Assembly: GCA_046349615.1 (NCBI GenBank)
Contig: JAXMBZ010000005.1
Coordinates: 206,961-270,960 of the forward strand
DNA from: JADJNY01 sp046349615
Lineage (GTDB): Bacteria; Planctomycetota; UBA1135; GCA-002686595
DNA length: 64,000 bases
Direction of reading: 5' to 3'
Notes under the pieces: model-generated
Told to the model about the DNA's origin: nothing
The model's database searches: none
The model's input: the letters and a program-made list of their open reading frames with translations, nothing else
Made by a program: the position numbers and the translations under genes
Shown here: piece by piece, positions 56,621-64,000 of the stretch
Numbering within the stretch: the stretch's first letter is position 1
How the letters are laid out: every line of letters starts with the position of its first letter

Positions 56621-58390
56621 ATGAACCTGCGCACGACCCTCGTCCTCTTCCTCCTCGTCCTCGCCCTCGGCGCGGTCGCGTACTGGCAGCTCGGCCGTGA
56701 AGCCCGGCAGCAGGCGGAGCAAGAGGTCCCGTTGCTCCCCGGCGTCGACCCGAGCCGAATCGTCGCCGTGCGCGTCGAGCACGTCGCCCACGACGACTTC
56801 CTGCGACTCGAGCGCGGTCCCGACCAGCGCTGGTCGATCACCGACCCCGAAGCGCTCCCAGCCGAGCAGGCCGTCGTCGAGCACCTGCTCGCCGCGGTCG
56901 TCGGCCGCCGCGTCGCACCCGTGCCCGCGAGCGAGGCCGACGCCGCGAAGCTCGGCTTCGAGCCGCCGCGGGCGGTGCTCGAGGTCGAAGAGGACGTCGG
57001 CGGCACGCGCAAGCGCACACGCATCGAGCTCGGCGGCGTGGACCCGGACCAGCAGCGCGTCAACGTGCGCGTGGGCGGCCGGTTCCTCCGCACGTGGCGC
57101 GACTTCGAGACGGCGGTCTCTCGCCCGCGCGAGGAGTATCGCTCGCACCGGGTCACGGCCGTCGCGGGCGAGGACGTGATCGAGGTTCACCGCTCCGGCG
57201 TGCTCAGGAAGTTCGACGGGACGGAGCTCGACACGCGCCTCGACGCGCTCCAGGACGGCGGAGCGTGGCGCCTGACCGCGCCCGTCGACGGCGTCCTCGA
57301 TCCGCTCGGCATGACCTTGTGGGCGACGGGGTTCTCGCGGCTCACGGCGCGCGCGATCGTCGACGTCGGCGGGAAACGACCGCTCGCGGAGTATGGGCTC
57401 GACCCGCCGGAGTCCGTGCTGAAGGTCGGGACACCGAGCGGCGAGATCGTGCTCCTCATCGGACGTCCAGGCCATGTGCCCGGGGAGAACTGGAACGGCG
57501 CCGTCGCGGGGAAGCCCCAGGTCTACGCGCTCGAGAACGCCGACATCGAGGTGCTGCTCGCCCCCGCGCTCGATCTGCTCGACCACCGGCTCTGGCGCGT
57601 CACACGCGAGTCGATCGAGACGGTCGAGCTCGAGAGCGCGGAGCGAGTCCTCGAACTCGGCCGCGAGCGCAAGCGCTGGACCGTGCGCGAGAAGCGCCGC
57701 GGCGATGCCGAGTTCGGACCGCTCTTCACCGCGGAGAAGGCGCGCGTCGAGGATCTGCTCGCGAACCTCGACGCCCTCGAGTTCGATGGTTTCGACCCCG
57801 CCTATCGGCTCGAGCCGATGGACGTCGCGGGTGCGGTGCGCGTCCACGCGCAGGGGAGCGCGCAGGGCGGCGTGATCTCCGTCCCCGAGACGGACGCGAA
57901 CGGCAAGCGGACCGTGCGCTTCCGCCGCGACGGCGACCAGGCGATCGCGCGCGCGAGCGCCTTGCTCCACGACGCGGCGACGAAGCCGATCGAGGAACTC
58001 CTGAGCCTGCTCGTCCAGGAGCGCACCGAGGTCGAGCAGAAGGCGCTCGTCGTCGGCGATGGGGTGCGCTCGCGACGCTGGGTGCGCGGCGCGAAGGGGC
58101 TCTGGGTGCGCGAAGGGCTCGACACGGAGGCGCGCGAGCTGACGCCGCTCCTCGACGTGCTCCTCTTCCTGCGCGCCGAGCGCCACCTCCGCCCGGACGA
58201 GCGCGTCGAGCTGCTCGACTCGATCACGTTCGACTTCGTCGACGTGAACGACAACACGCGGCCGATCGTCGTCGGTCGCGCCGCGAAGGGGCCGTTCGAA
58301 GGGCGCTCGATCCTGCAGGTCGACGGGCGGCTCTCGCTCGCGCGCGAGAAGGACCTGAACGCCCGGCTGCGCGCGCTGCTCGACGGTTGA
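56621..58390 (+). CDS. DUF4340 protein, fourth gene of Gld-like cluster
   Basis: 589 aa. One N-terminal membrane helix (TTLVLFLLVLALGAVAYWQLG), then a periplasmic region with repeated short beta modules: VRVEHVAHDDFLRLERGPDQRWSIT..., EVHRSGVLRKFDGTELDTRL... and YGLDPPESVLKVGTPSGEIVLLIG. The LGFEPPRAVLEVE and YGLDPPESVLKV elements are the DUF4340 repeat hallmark (LGL..P...l.v). This family regularly follows GldG in planctomycete genomes, suggesting a subunit of the same complex. It begins 10 bp after gldG. Confidence 0.8.
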   Translation: MNLRTTLVLFLLVLALGAVAYWQLGREARQQAEQEVPLLPGVDPSRIVAVRVEHVAHDDFLRLERGPDQRWSITDPEALPAEQAVVEHLLAAVVGRRVAPVPASEADAAKLGFEPPRAVLEVEEDVGGTRKRTRIELGGVDPDQQRVNVRVGGRFLRTWRDFETAVSRPREEYRSHRVTAVAGEDVIEVHRSGVLRKFDGTELDTRLDALQDGGAWRLTAPVDGVLDPLGMTLWATGFSRLTARAIVDVGGKRPLAEYGLDPPESVLKVGTPSGEIVLLIGRPGHVPGENWNGAVAGKPQVYALENADIEVLLAPALDLLDHRLWRVTRESIETVELESAERVLELGRERKRWTVREKRRGDAEFGPLFTAEKARVEDLLANLDALEFDGFDPAYRLEPMDVAGAVRVHAQGSAQGGVISVPETDANGKRTVRFRRDGDQAIARASALLHDAATKPIEELLSLLVQERTEVEQKALVVGDGVRSRRWVRGAKGLWVREGLDTEARELTPLLDVLLFLRAERHLRPDERVELLDSITFDFVDVNDNTRPIVVGRAAKGPFEGRSILQVDGRLSLAREKDLNARLRALLDG

Positions 58391-58452
58391 GGCGCGCCTG
58401 CGCCCGCGAATTCACGTGCGTGCTCGTGCTTGATCGGTCCACGCGCGGACCC

Positions 58453-58458
58453 TAACCT
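58453..58458 (+). promoter_or_regulatory. Candidate -10 box (TAACCT) for mrfAB
   Basis: TAACCT lies 39 bp before ATG 58498; a second TAACTG follows a few bases later. Confidence 0.3.
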
Positions 58459-58497
58459 GCGCCTAACTGCGCGCGCGGCGCGCGGAGGGGAGCGCGG

Positions 58498-61035
58498 ATG
58501 AGCGAATCGGCAGGACGCGGCGGCGACGATCCGTCCGCGGAGAACGGGAACGGAGCACCGGGGCCGACGCGCGGCGGCCGGCGGCGCGCGCGCGCGGGCG
58601 CCGGCGTCGACGCGATCGTCGCGCGCCTGCAGGGCGACCCGCGCTGGCGCGCGCGCTTCGATCATTGGCACGTCGTGCCCGAACGCGCGGCGCGCACGCT
58701 GCCGTTTCCCGCGCGACTCGACGCGCGTCTCGCCGAGGTGCTGCGCCGGCGCGGCGTCGGCGAGCTCTACGCGCACCAGGCGCAGGCGGTCGAGTACGCG
58801 CTCCAGGGCCGCGACGTCCTCGTGGCGACGCCGACCGCGTCGGGGAAGACGCTGTGCTACACGCTGCCCGTGCTGCAGTCGCTGCTCGAGTCGAACGGTC
58901 GCGCGCGCGCGTTGTTCCTCTTCCCGACGAAGGCGCTCTCGCAGGACCAGACGCTCGGGCTGACGCAGATGGTCGAGGCGCTGCGCGCCGATTGGCACTG
59001 CTTCACGTACGACGGCGACACGCCGCCGTCCGTGCGGCGCACGCTGCGCGACAGCGGACACCTCGTGCTGACGAACCCGTGGATGCTGCACGCGGGGATC
59101 CTCCCGAACCACGCGAAGTGGAGCGAGCTCTTCCGCGACCTGCGCTGGATCGTCATCGACGAAGTGCACACGCTCTCGGGCGTCTTCGGTTCGTCCGTCG
59201 CGAACGTGCTGCGGCGGCTCGTGCGCATCGCGCGGCACTACGGCAGCGATCCGAAGTTCCTGTGCTGCTCCGCGACGATCGCGGACGCGGCGAGCCACGT
59301 GAAGGCGCTGCTCGGCCGCGACTGCGTCGTCGTCGCCGAGGACGGCTCGCCCGCGGGTCCGCGCACGTTCGGCGTCTACAACCCGCCGATGCTGAACCCG
59401 GTCGCGGGCCTGCGCGCGAACGCACTCGAGGAGGCGCGCGAGCTCGCCGAAGCCGTCTGCGGGCCCGAGCATCAGACGATCTTCTTCTGCAAGCGCCGCA
59501 CGAGCGTCGAGGTCCTGACGCGCTACTTGAAGGAGAAGGCGGAGCGCCTCGGCCTCGCGCCGGACGAGATCCGCGGCTACCGCGGCGGCTACCTCCCGCT
59601 CCTGCGGCGCGAGATCGAGCAGGGCCTGAAGAAGGGCGAGGTCAAGGTCGTCGTGTCGACCAATGCGTTGGAACTCGGCATCGACATCGGCGCGCTCGAC
59701 GTCGCGGTGCTCGTCGGCTACCCGGGCTCGCAAGCGTCCTTCTGGCAGCGCGCGGGCCGCGTCGGGCGGCGCAAGAAGCCGTCGCTCGTCGTGCAGATCG
59801 CGCAGAGCGATCCCGTCGATCAATTCCTCGTGCGCCACCCCGAGTGGCTCTTCGGCGCGCCGCAGGAGAAGCTCGGGCTCGACCCCGACAACCTCGTGAT
59901 CCTGTCCGAGCAGGTGAAGTGCGCGGCGTTCGAGCTCCCGTTCCGCGCGAGTGCGGACGAGGACGGCGTCGACGATCCCGCGTTCGGTCGCGTGCCCGCG
60001 ACGGCGACGATCCTCGACTACCTCGCGGAGGAGTCGAAGCTCCTGCACAAGAAGGGGAGCACCTGGTACTGGATGGCCGACGCGTACCCCGCGCAGGACG
60101 TGACGCTCGGCGGCGACGACCCCGACAACGTGCTCGTGCTCGACGCGGAGACGAAGAAGGCGATCGGCGAGATCGACCGCGCGGCGTCGATCACGACGGT
60201 GCACCAAGGCGCCATCTATCAAGTCGAGGGCGAGACGTGGAAGGTCGAGCAGTTCGACCACAAGAACCGCCGCGCGTACGTGCGCCGCGTCGACACGGAC
60301 TACTTCACCGAGGCCGAGCTCGACGTCACCGTGCGCGTGATCCGGCTCGAAGCGCGCGCGCGACGGGAGCGCAGCGCGGCGCCGGTGCGAGTCCCCGTGC
60401 CGCAGCCCGACCGGACGGAACGCTTTTCGGTCGACGCCTGCGGCGGCGAGGACGCCGCGATCTGGCGCGGCGAGGTGCACGTGACGTCGCTCGCGACGAT
60501 GTACAAGAAGGTGCGCTTCTACACGCGCGAATCGGTCGGCGCGGAGGACATCCACCTGCCGCCGGAGGAGCTCGACAGCGAAGCGTTCGTGCTGACGCTG
60601 ACCGACGCGACGGCGAGCGAGTTGGGCTTGAACGGCGGCGATCGCGGCTCCGCGTGGCGCGCGCTCGGGAGCCTGCTCCAACGCGTCGCGCCGCTCGTCG
60701 TGCGCTGCCAGCCGCGCGACCTCGGCCTCTCGTCGCAGGTGCGCTCGCCGCACTTCAAGCGGCCGACGCTCTACTTCTACGACACGGTGCAGGGCGGGGT
60801 CGGGCTCTCGGAGCTCCTCTTCCAGGCGCACCGGCGCTGGTTCGCGCACGCGCTCGACGTCGTCGAGCGCTGCGAGTGCACGCACGGTTGTCCCGCGTGC
60901 GTCGGACCGCCGTCGCAGGCGTCGCACCTCGGGAAGGAGAGCGCGCGCCGGATCCTCAGGCACTTGCTCGACGGGCCCGAGCTCGAGGGGGCCTCGATCG
61001 ACGACGTCGAGGAGGAGCTCGCGCGCGCCAGGTGA
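58498..61035 (+). CDS. mrfA: MrfA-type DEAH-box DNA helicase (YprA family)
   Basis: 845 aa. SF2 helicase core: ATPTASGKTL (Walker A), DEVHTL (Walker B), CCSATI (motif III), the motif IV-VI region with VVVSTNALELGIDIGALD and FWQRAGRVGRR. The C-terminal DUF1998-like part ends with the four-cysteine cluster CECTHGCPACVGP (from about residue 796), the zinc site of MrfA. In Bacillus MrfA (YprA) acts with MrfB (YprB) in excising mitomycin-type adducts independently of UvrABC. The first 35 residues are low-complexity and extra to the family. mrfB follows 16 bp downstream. Confidence 0.9.
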   Translation: MSESAGRGGDDPSAENGNGAPGPTRGGRRRARAGAGVDAIVARLQGDPRWRARFDHWHVVPERAARTLPFPARLDARLAEVLRRRGVGELYAHQAQAVEYALQGRDVLVATPTASGKTLCYTLPVLQSLLESNGRARALFLFPTKALSQDQTLGLTQMVEALRADWHCFTYDGDTPPSVRRTLRDSGHLVLTNPWMLHAGILPNHAKWSELFRDLRWIVIDEVHTLSGVFGSSVANVLRRLVRIARHYGSDPKFLCCSATIADAASHVKALLGRDCVVVAEDGSPAGPRTFGVYNPPMLNPVAGLRANALEEARELAEAVCGPEHQTIFFCKRRTSVEVLTRYLKEKAERLGLAPDEIRGYRGGYLPLLRREIEQGLKKGEVKVVVSTNALELGIDIGALDVAVLVGYPGSQASFWQRAGRVGRRKKPSLVVQIAQSDPVDQFLVRHPEWLFGAPQEKLGLDPDNLVILSEQVKCAAFELPFRASADEDGVDDPAFGRVPATATILDYLAEESKLLHKKGSTWYWMADAYPAQDVTLGGDDPDNVLVLDAETKKAIGEIDRAASITTVHQGAIYQVEGETWKVEQFDHKNRRAYVRRVDTDYFTEAELDVTVRVIRLEARARRERSAAPVRVPVPQPDRTERFSVDACGGEDAAIWRGEVHVTSLATMYKKVRFYTRESVGAEDIHLPPEELDSEAFVLTLTDATASELGLNGGDRGSAWRALGSLLQRVAPLVVRCQPRDLGLSSQVRSPHFKRPTLYFYDTVQGGVGLSELLFQAHRRWFAHALDVVERCECTHGCPACVGPPSQASHLGKESARRILRHLLDGPELEGASIDDVEEELARAR

Positions 61036-61051
61036 CGCGCGCGAGGACGTC

Positions 61052-62581
61052 ATGAGCGAGTCGCTGCGCGACAAGCTGCGCCGCCTGCGCCGCGAGGACG
61101 GAGCGCGCGCGCCGGCGAGCGAGGCTCCGTCGAAGCCCCACGACGCGCCGAGCGACGGCGCCGCGGAGACTCCGGACGCCGCGCCGCTCGTCCCGCGCCT
61201 CGACACGCTCGCCGCGAGCCTCGCGCGCCGCGGCGAACGCCTCGGGAAGCACCTCGAGCGGCGCGCGGAGGTGCGCGCGCTGCGCGGTGCGGACGCGACG
61301 CGTGACGAACGCTCTCGGCACGCGAACGCGACGCCGAACGCGATGCCGAACGGCGCCGCCTCGCCCGCGAGCTCCGCCCTCGACGTCCCGACCACCTCCG
61401 GCGTTCCCAACGCGCTCGAGCGTTGCGCGCGCTCGGGCGTCCTCGCGCGCACGACGGCGCTCGCGCGCGAGCACGCGCACGGCGCGTGGCGGCTCGATGC
61501 GGCGCTCGCGGCGGACGCGAACACGCTCGCGCTGCTCGCGAAGGACGACGCGCTCGGGTCACTCGACCTGCGCGACGCGCTCTTCCTCGACACGGAGACG
61601 ACGGGCCTTTCGGGCGGCGCGGGCACCTACGTGTTCCTCGTCGGGCTCGGCGCGTTCACCGAGCGCGGCTTCGAGGTGTGGCAGGGCTTCCTCGAGGATC
61701 CGGCGGCGGAGCGCGCGCTGCTCGCCGAGACCGCGGAGCGCATCGCTCGCGCACCGCTGCTCGTGACGTTCTTCGGCAAGTCGTTCGACCGCCACCGGCT
61801 CGAGGACAAGATGCGCCTGCACGGGGTGACGCCGCCGTTCGCGAAGAAGCCGCACCTCGATCTCTACCATCCGCTGCGGCGTCTCTACGGGAAGGCGCTC
61901 CCCGACGGACGCTTGAAGACGATGGAGCGCGCGCTGTGCGGCGTGCGGCGCCCGAACGACCTGCCGGGTTCCTTCGCGCCCGCGGCGTGGTTCGACTTCC
62001 TCGCGCAGCGCCCGCATCGACTCGAAGGCGTCTTCGCGCACAACCACGACGACGTGTTGAGCCTCGTGACGCTCGCGGCGCACGCGGGGCGGCCGCACGG
62101 AGAGCGCGCGGACGGAGGCCCGCTCGAGGACGAGCCCGCGCTGCGCGCACTCGGCCTCGCGCGCCTCCACGAGGAGCGGCACGAACACGAGGTCGCGCTC
62201 CGACTGCTCGCGCCGTTCCGAGCGACGCACGCACCCGAGCGGAGCGCCCGGGGAGGCCTGGCGCGCGCGCTCGAACTCGTCGGCGTCGCGCTCGAGGTCG
62301 AGACCGGACGGATCGCCGAAGCGCGGCTTGGGCTCGACGGTCTCCGCGCCGGCGGGCTGGACGCCGACACGGCCTCCGTGCATCTCCGTGTGCTCCGAGC
62401 GGAGCGTCGCGCGGGCCGCGCGCCTCCGGCCCACGAGCTCGACGAACTCGAACGCTTCACGGAGACGTGCACCGTGGGTGCCGTCCGTGCGCGCCTGTCC
62501 CTCGCGCTTCGTGCACTGGGGACGGGCGGGCGACGCGGCTCGGACCGCGGGCCCGCGTCGCGCGGATCGTCCGCTCGGTGA
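61052..62581 (+). CDS. mrfB: MrfB-type DEDD exonuclease (YprB family)
   Basis: 509 aa. The RNase H-like exonuclease core starts near residue 178 with LFLDTETTGLSGGAGTYVFLVGLG (first D and E), followed by TFFGKSFDRHRLEDKM, HLDLYHPLRRLY and HNHDDVLSLVTLA (last catalytic acids). The C-terminal about 180 residues are TPR-like helices. The N-terminal 170 residues are a low-complexity variable region. It is the partner of MrfA immediately upstream, the same order as yprA-yprB in Bacillus, so joint function in DNA adduct repair is likely. Confidence 0.88.
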   Translation: MSESLRDKLRRLRREDGARAPASEAPSKPHDAPSDGAAETPDAAPLVPRLDTLAASLARRGERLGKHLERRAEVRALRGADATRDERSRHANATPNAMPNGAASPASSALDVPTTSGVPNALERCARSGVLARTTALAREHAHGAWRLDAALAADANTLALLAKDDALGSLDLRDALFLDTETTGLSGGAGTYVFLVGLGAFTERGFEVWQGFLEDPAAERALLAETAERIARAPLLVTFFGKSFDRHRLEDKMRLHGVTPPFAKKPHLDLYHPLRRLYGKALPDGRLKTMERALCGVRRPNDLPGSFAPAAWFDFLAQRPHRLEGVFAHNHDDVLSLVTLAAHAGRPHGERADGGPLEDEPALRALGLARLHEERHEHEVALRLLAPFRATHAPERSARGGLARALELVGVALEVETGRIAEARLGLDGLRAGGLDADTASVHLRVLRAERRAGRAPPAHELDELERFTETCTVGAVRARLSLALRALGTGGRRGSDRGPASRGSSAR

Positions 62582-62687
62582 GCGCGGAGCGGACGGGAAT
62601 CCCGGCCCCCGATCGACTTCGACGAGATACGCTCGGACCCTCGACGGAACGGCCGCGCGCGCGACCGGCCGCGAAAGGAGCTCCGCC

Positions 62688-64000
62688 GTGCAGCAGATCC
62701 CCACGACGTGGACGTGGCTCGTCTTGACCGTCGCCGCCCCGGCCGCGCTCGCCCGACCGCAGACCGAGTTCGATGCGCCGCCGCCGAGTCCGGGGCCGCA
62801 CGTCCTCGCGCCCGTCCCCATGACCCCGACGAGCGCGCCAGCGGTCCTTCCCGGCAGCGGTCGACCGGCGATCCTGCTCACCGGGTACTGGCCGCCCTCG
62901 AACGAAGGCGTGCGCCGGTTCAGCGCGAATCCGGCGCAGAACCCGCTCGGCTGGATCGGCTCGAATTGGGAGGGCCGCGGGTACGACGTGTACTCGTACT
63001 TCCCGGAGTTCAGCCCACCCACGTGCACGAGTTGCGGCACGGGCGCGGGCGACCTCGAGGTCGACTACCAAGACACGTCCGCGGACTTCTGGACGATCGC
63101 GAACGCGCTGCAGCCGATCGCGATCCTCACATTCAGCCGCACGAACGCCGACTTCTCGTGGGAGGTCGAGCAGAACACCTACAACTTCCAGACGTGGTCG
63201 AACGACTACGTTTCGCCCGTGCAGCCGACGCCCGCGCCGCCGGACGCGAGCGTCCCCGCGGGGACGTTGCGCACCTCCACGCTGCCGATGCAGGCGATCG
63301 TCGACGGCGTGAACGGCGCGGGGCTCGGCCTCAACGGGTTCATCTGCACCGCGGTGCACTCCGGCTCGTTCGTGTCGGGGTTCATCGCGTACCACGGCAC
63401 GTGGTATCAGTCGCTCCACTCGAATCCTCTCGACCCCGCCTGGTGCGTCGCGGCCGGGCACGTCCACGTCGGCGACACGATCTCGTGGCCCGTGGCGCAG
63501 GCCGCCACCGAGATCACGCTGCGAACGGTGATCCGCCGGGTCGATCAGGTGCGCGGTTTCCCCGGCGAGGTGTTCTGCCAGGGCGACGGAGTCGATCCCA
63601 CGCACACCACCGCGTGTCCCTGCGGAAACGTGGGGGCAGCGGGGAACGGCTGTGCGAACTCGGGCAATCCGGCCGGTGCGAACCTCCTCGCGACGGGCGC
63701 CACGAATCCGGACGCGCTCACGCTCGCCGCCTCGGGGATGCCGGCGACGTCGGCGTGCATCTACCTCCAGGGGGACGCGCTCGAGGACGTGGTGTTCGGC
63801 GACGGCGTGCGGTGCTCGGGCGGGAACCTGATCCGCTTGCGGACGAAGCCGAATGCCGGCGGAGCGAGCCAGTTTCCGGAGCCCGGCGATCCGTCCGTCT
63901 CGACGCGCGGCCTCGTGACGCCGGGCAGCGGCGCGCGCCGCTACTACCAGACCTACTACCGGAACGCCGCCGCGGCGTTCTGCCCACCCGAGACGTTCAA
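62688..64000 (+). CDS. Secreted peptidase C15-like protein with planctomycete C-terminal domain (partial)
   Basis: Starts at GTG 62688 with AAAGGAG 8 bp upstream; signal MQQIPTTWTWLVLTVAAPAALA; runs off the window after about 437 codons. Residues about 60-265 resemble pyroglutamyl-peptidase I: ILLTGYWPPSNEG (family VTGFEPFG), WEVEQNTYN (family ERVAIN; E161), GSFVSGFIAY (family AGTFVCN..Y) and AAGHVHV (family AGFIHVP; H260). The catalytic Cys position is Ser (S230). From FCQGDG (about residue 296) on it has the domain shared with the 9637 gene: CPCGN..GNGCANS, GMPATSACIYLQGD, GSGARRYYQTYYRN. Not seen in an operon: its promoter gap is about 100 bp after mrfB. Confidence 0.7.
   Translation, partial: MQQIPTTWTWLVLTVAAPAALARPQTEFDAPPPSPGPHVLAPVPMTPTSAPAVLPGSGRPAILLTGYWPPSNEGVRRFSANPAQNPLGWIGSNWEGRGYDVYSYFPEFSPPTCTSCGTGAGDLEVDYQDTSADFWTIANALQPIAILTFSRTNADFSWEVEQNTYNFQTWSNDYVSPVQPTPAPPDASVPAGTLRTSTLPMQAIVDGVNGAGLGLNGFICTAVHSGSFVSGFIAYHGTWYQSLHSNPLDPAWCVAAGHVHVGDTISWPVAQAATEITLRTVIRRVDQVRGFPGEVFCQGDGVDPTHTTACPCGNVGAAGNGCANSGNPAGANLLATGATNPDALTLAASGMPATSACIYLQGDALEDVVFGDGVRCSGGNLIRLRTKPNAGGASQFPEPGDPSVSTRGLVTPGSGARRYYQTYYRNAAAAFCPPETF

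Overview
The window is about 64 kb of very GC-rich DNA with genes on both strands. It looks like a chromosomal segment of a Planctomycetota bacterium, most like the deep high-GC lineage around Poly30/Pla163. Three things point there: (i) two secreted proteins share a C-terminal domain (FC.GDG..CPCGN..GCANS ... RRYYQTYYRN..AFC..ETF) that I associate with that lineage; (ii) an ECF sigma factor sits directly beside a membrane Ser/Thr kinase with PEGA-like repeats; (iii) kelch, beta-helix and HEAT exported proteins are mixed with housekeeping genes. This placement is inference from gene content. No rRNA, tRNA, CRISPR array or intact insertion sequence was seen. Nearly all long ORFs antisense to the listed genes are GC-driven shadows.

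Layout. 1-9.3 kb: a partial HerA-type ATPase (-), an exported HEAT-repeat protein, a kelch protein, and an ECF sigma factor/Ser-Thr kinase pair. 9.3-11.2 kb: a low-GC accessory patch with a small coupled ORF, a secreted protein and a non-coding stretch. 11.2-15.4 kb: the RNA-repair locus rtcR (-) / rtcB-rtcA (+), with a sigma-54-like promoter between them. 15.4-19.6 kb: dCTP deaminase, a small exported protein and sucCD. 19.6-22.0 kb: a beta-helix protein and an MnmC-like methyltransferase. 22-29.7 kb: a tight run of tatA, mobA, a polyprenyl synthase, resB, ccsA, folD and a rhomboid protease. 29.8-33.3 kb: an exported protein of unknown function and serS. 33.3-41.4 kb: a minus-strand type II secretion operon gspD-E-F-G-H-I-J. 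41.6-47.9 kb: a PTS EIIA-like protein, a membrane/spermidine-synthase-like fusion, an exported unknown, and a YrdC-phosphatase fusion. 47.9-52.5 kb: an NtrB/NtrC-like pair followed by dnaK. 52.3-58.4 kb: a 162-bp foldback element, the displaced dnaK terminator, and a Gld-like ABC export/surface cluster (gldA, gldF, gldG, DUF4340). 58.5-62.6 kb: the mrfA/mrfB DNA-repair pair. 62.7 kb to the end: a secreted peptidase-C15-like protein that runs off the window.

How it works together. Envelope biogenesis and export dominate: Tat, T2SS, cytochrome c maturation, Gld-like ABC, rhomboid and many signal-peptide proteins. Two stress-repair modules (Rtc RNA repair and Mrf DNA repair) are present, and two loci carry sigma-54 activators with GAFTGA loops.

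The most interesting signals are: a near-consensus sigma-54 promoter with three TGCCA-N3-TGGCA-like sites just upstream of dnaK and just downstream of an NtrC-type gene; the foldback element inserted exactly between the dnaK stop codon and its terminator; a peptidase-C15-like protein whose catalytic Cys appears to be Ser; and a shared planctomycete C-terminal domain carried by one low-GC and one high-GC gene.
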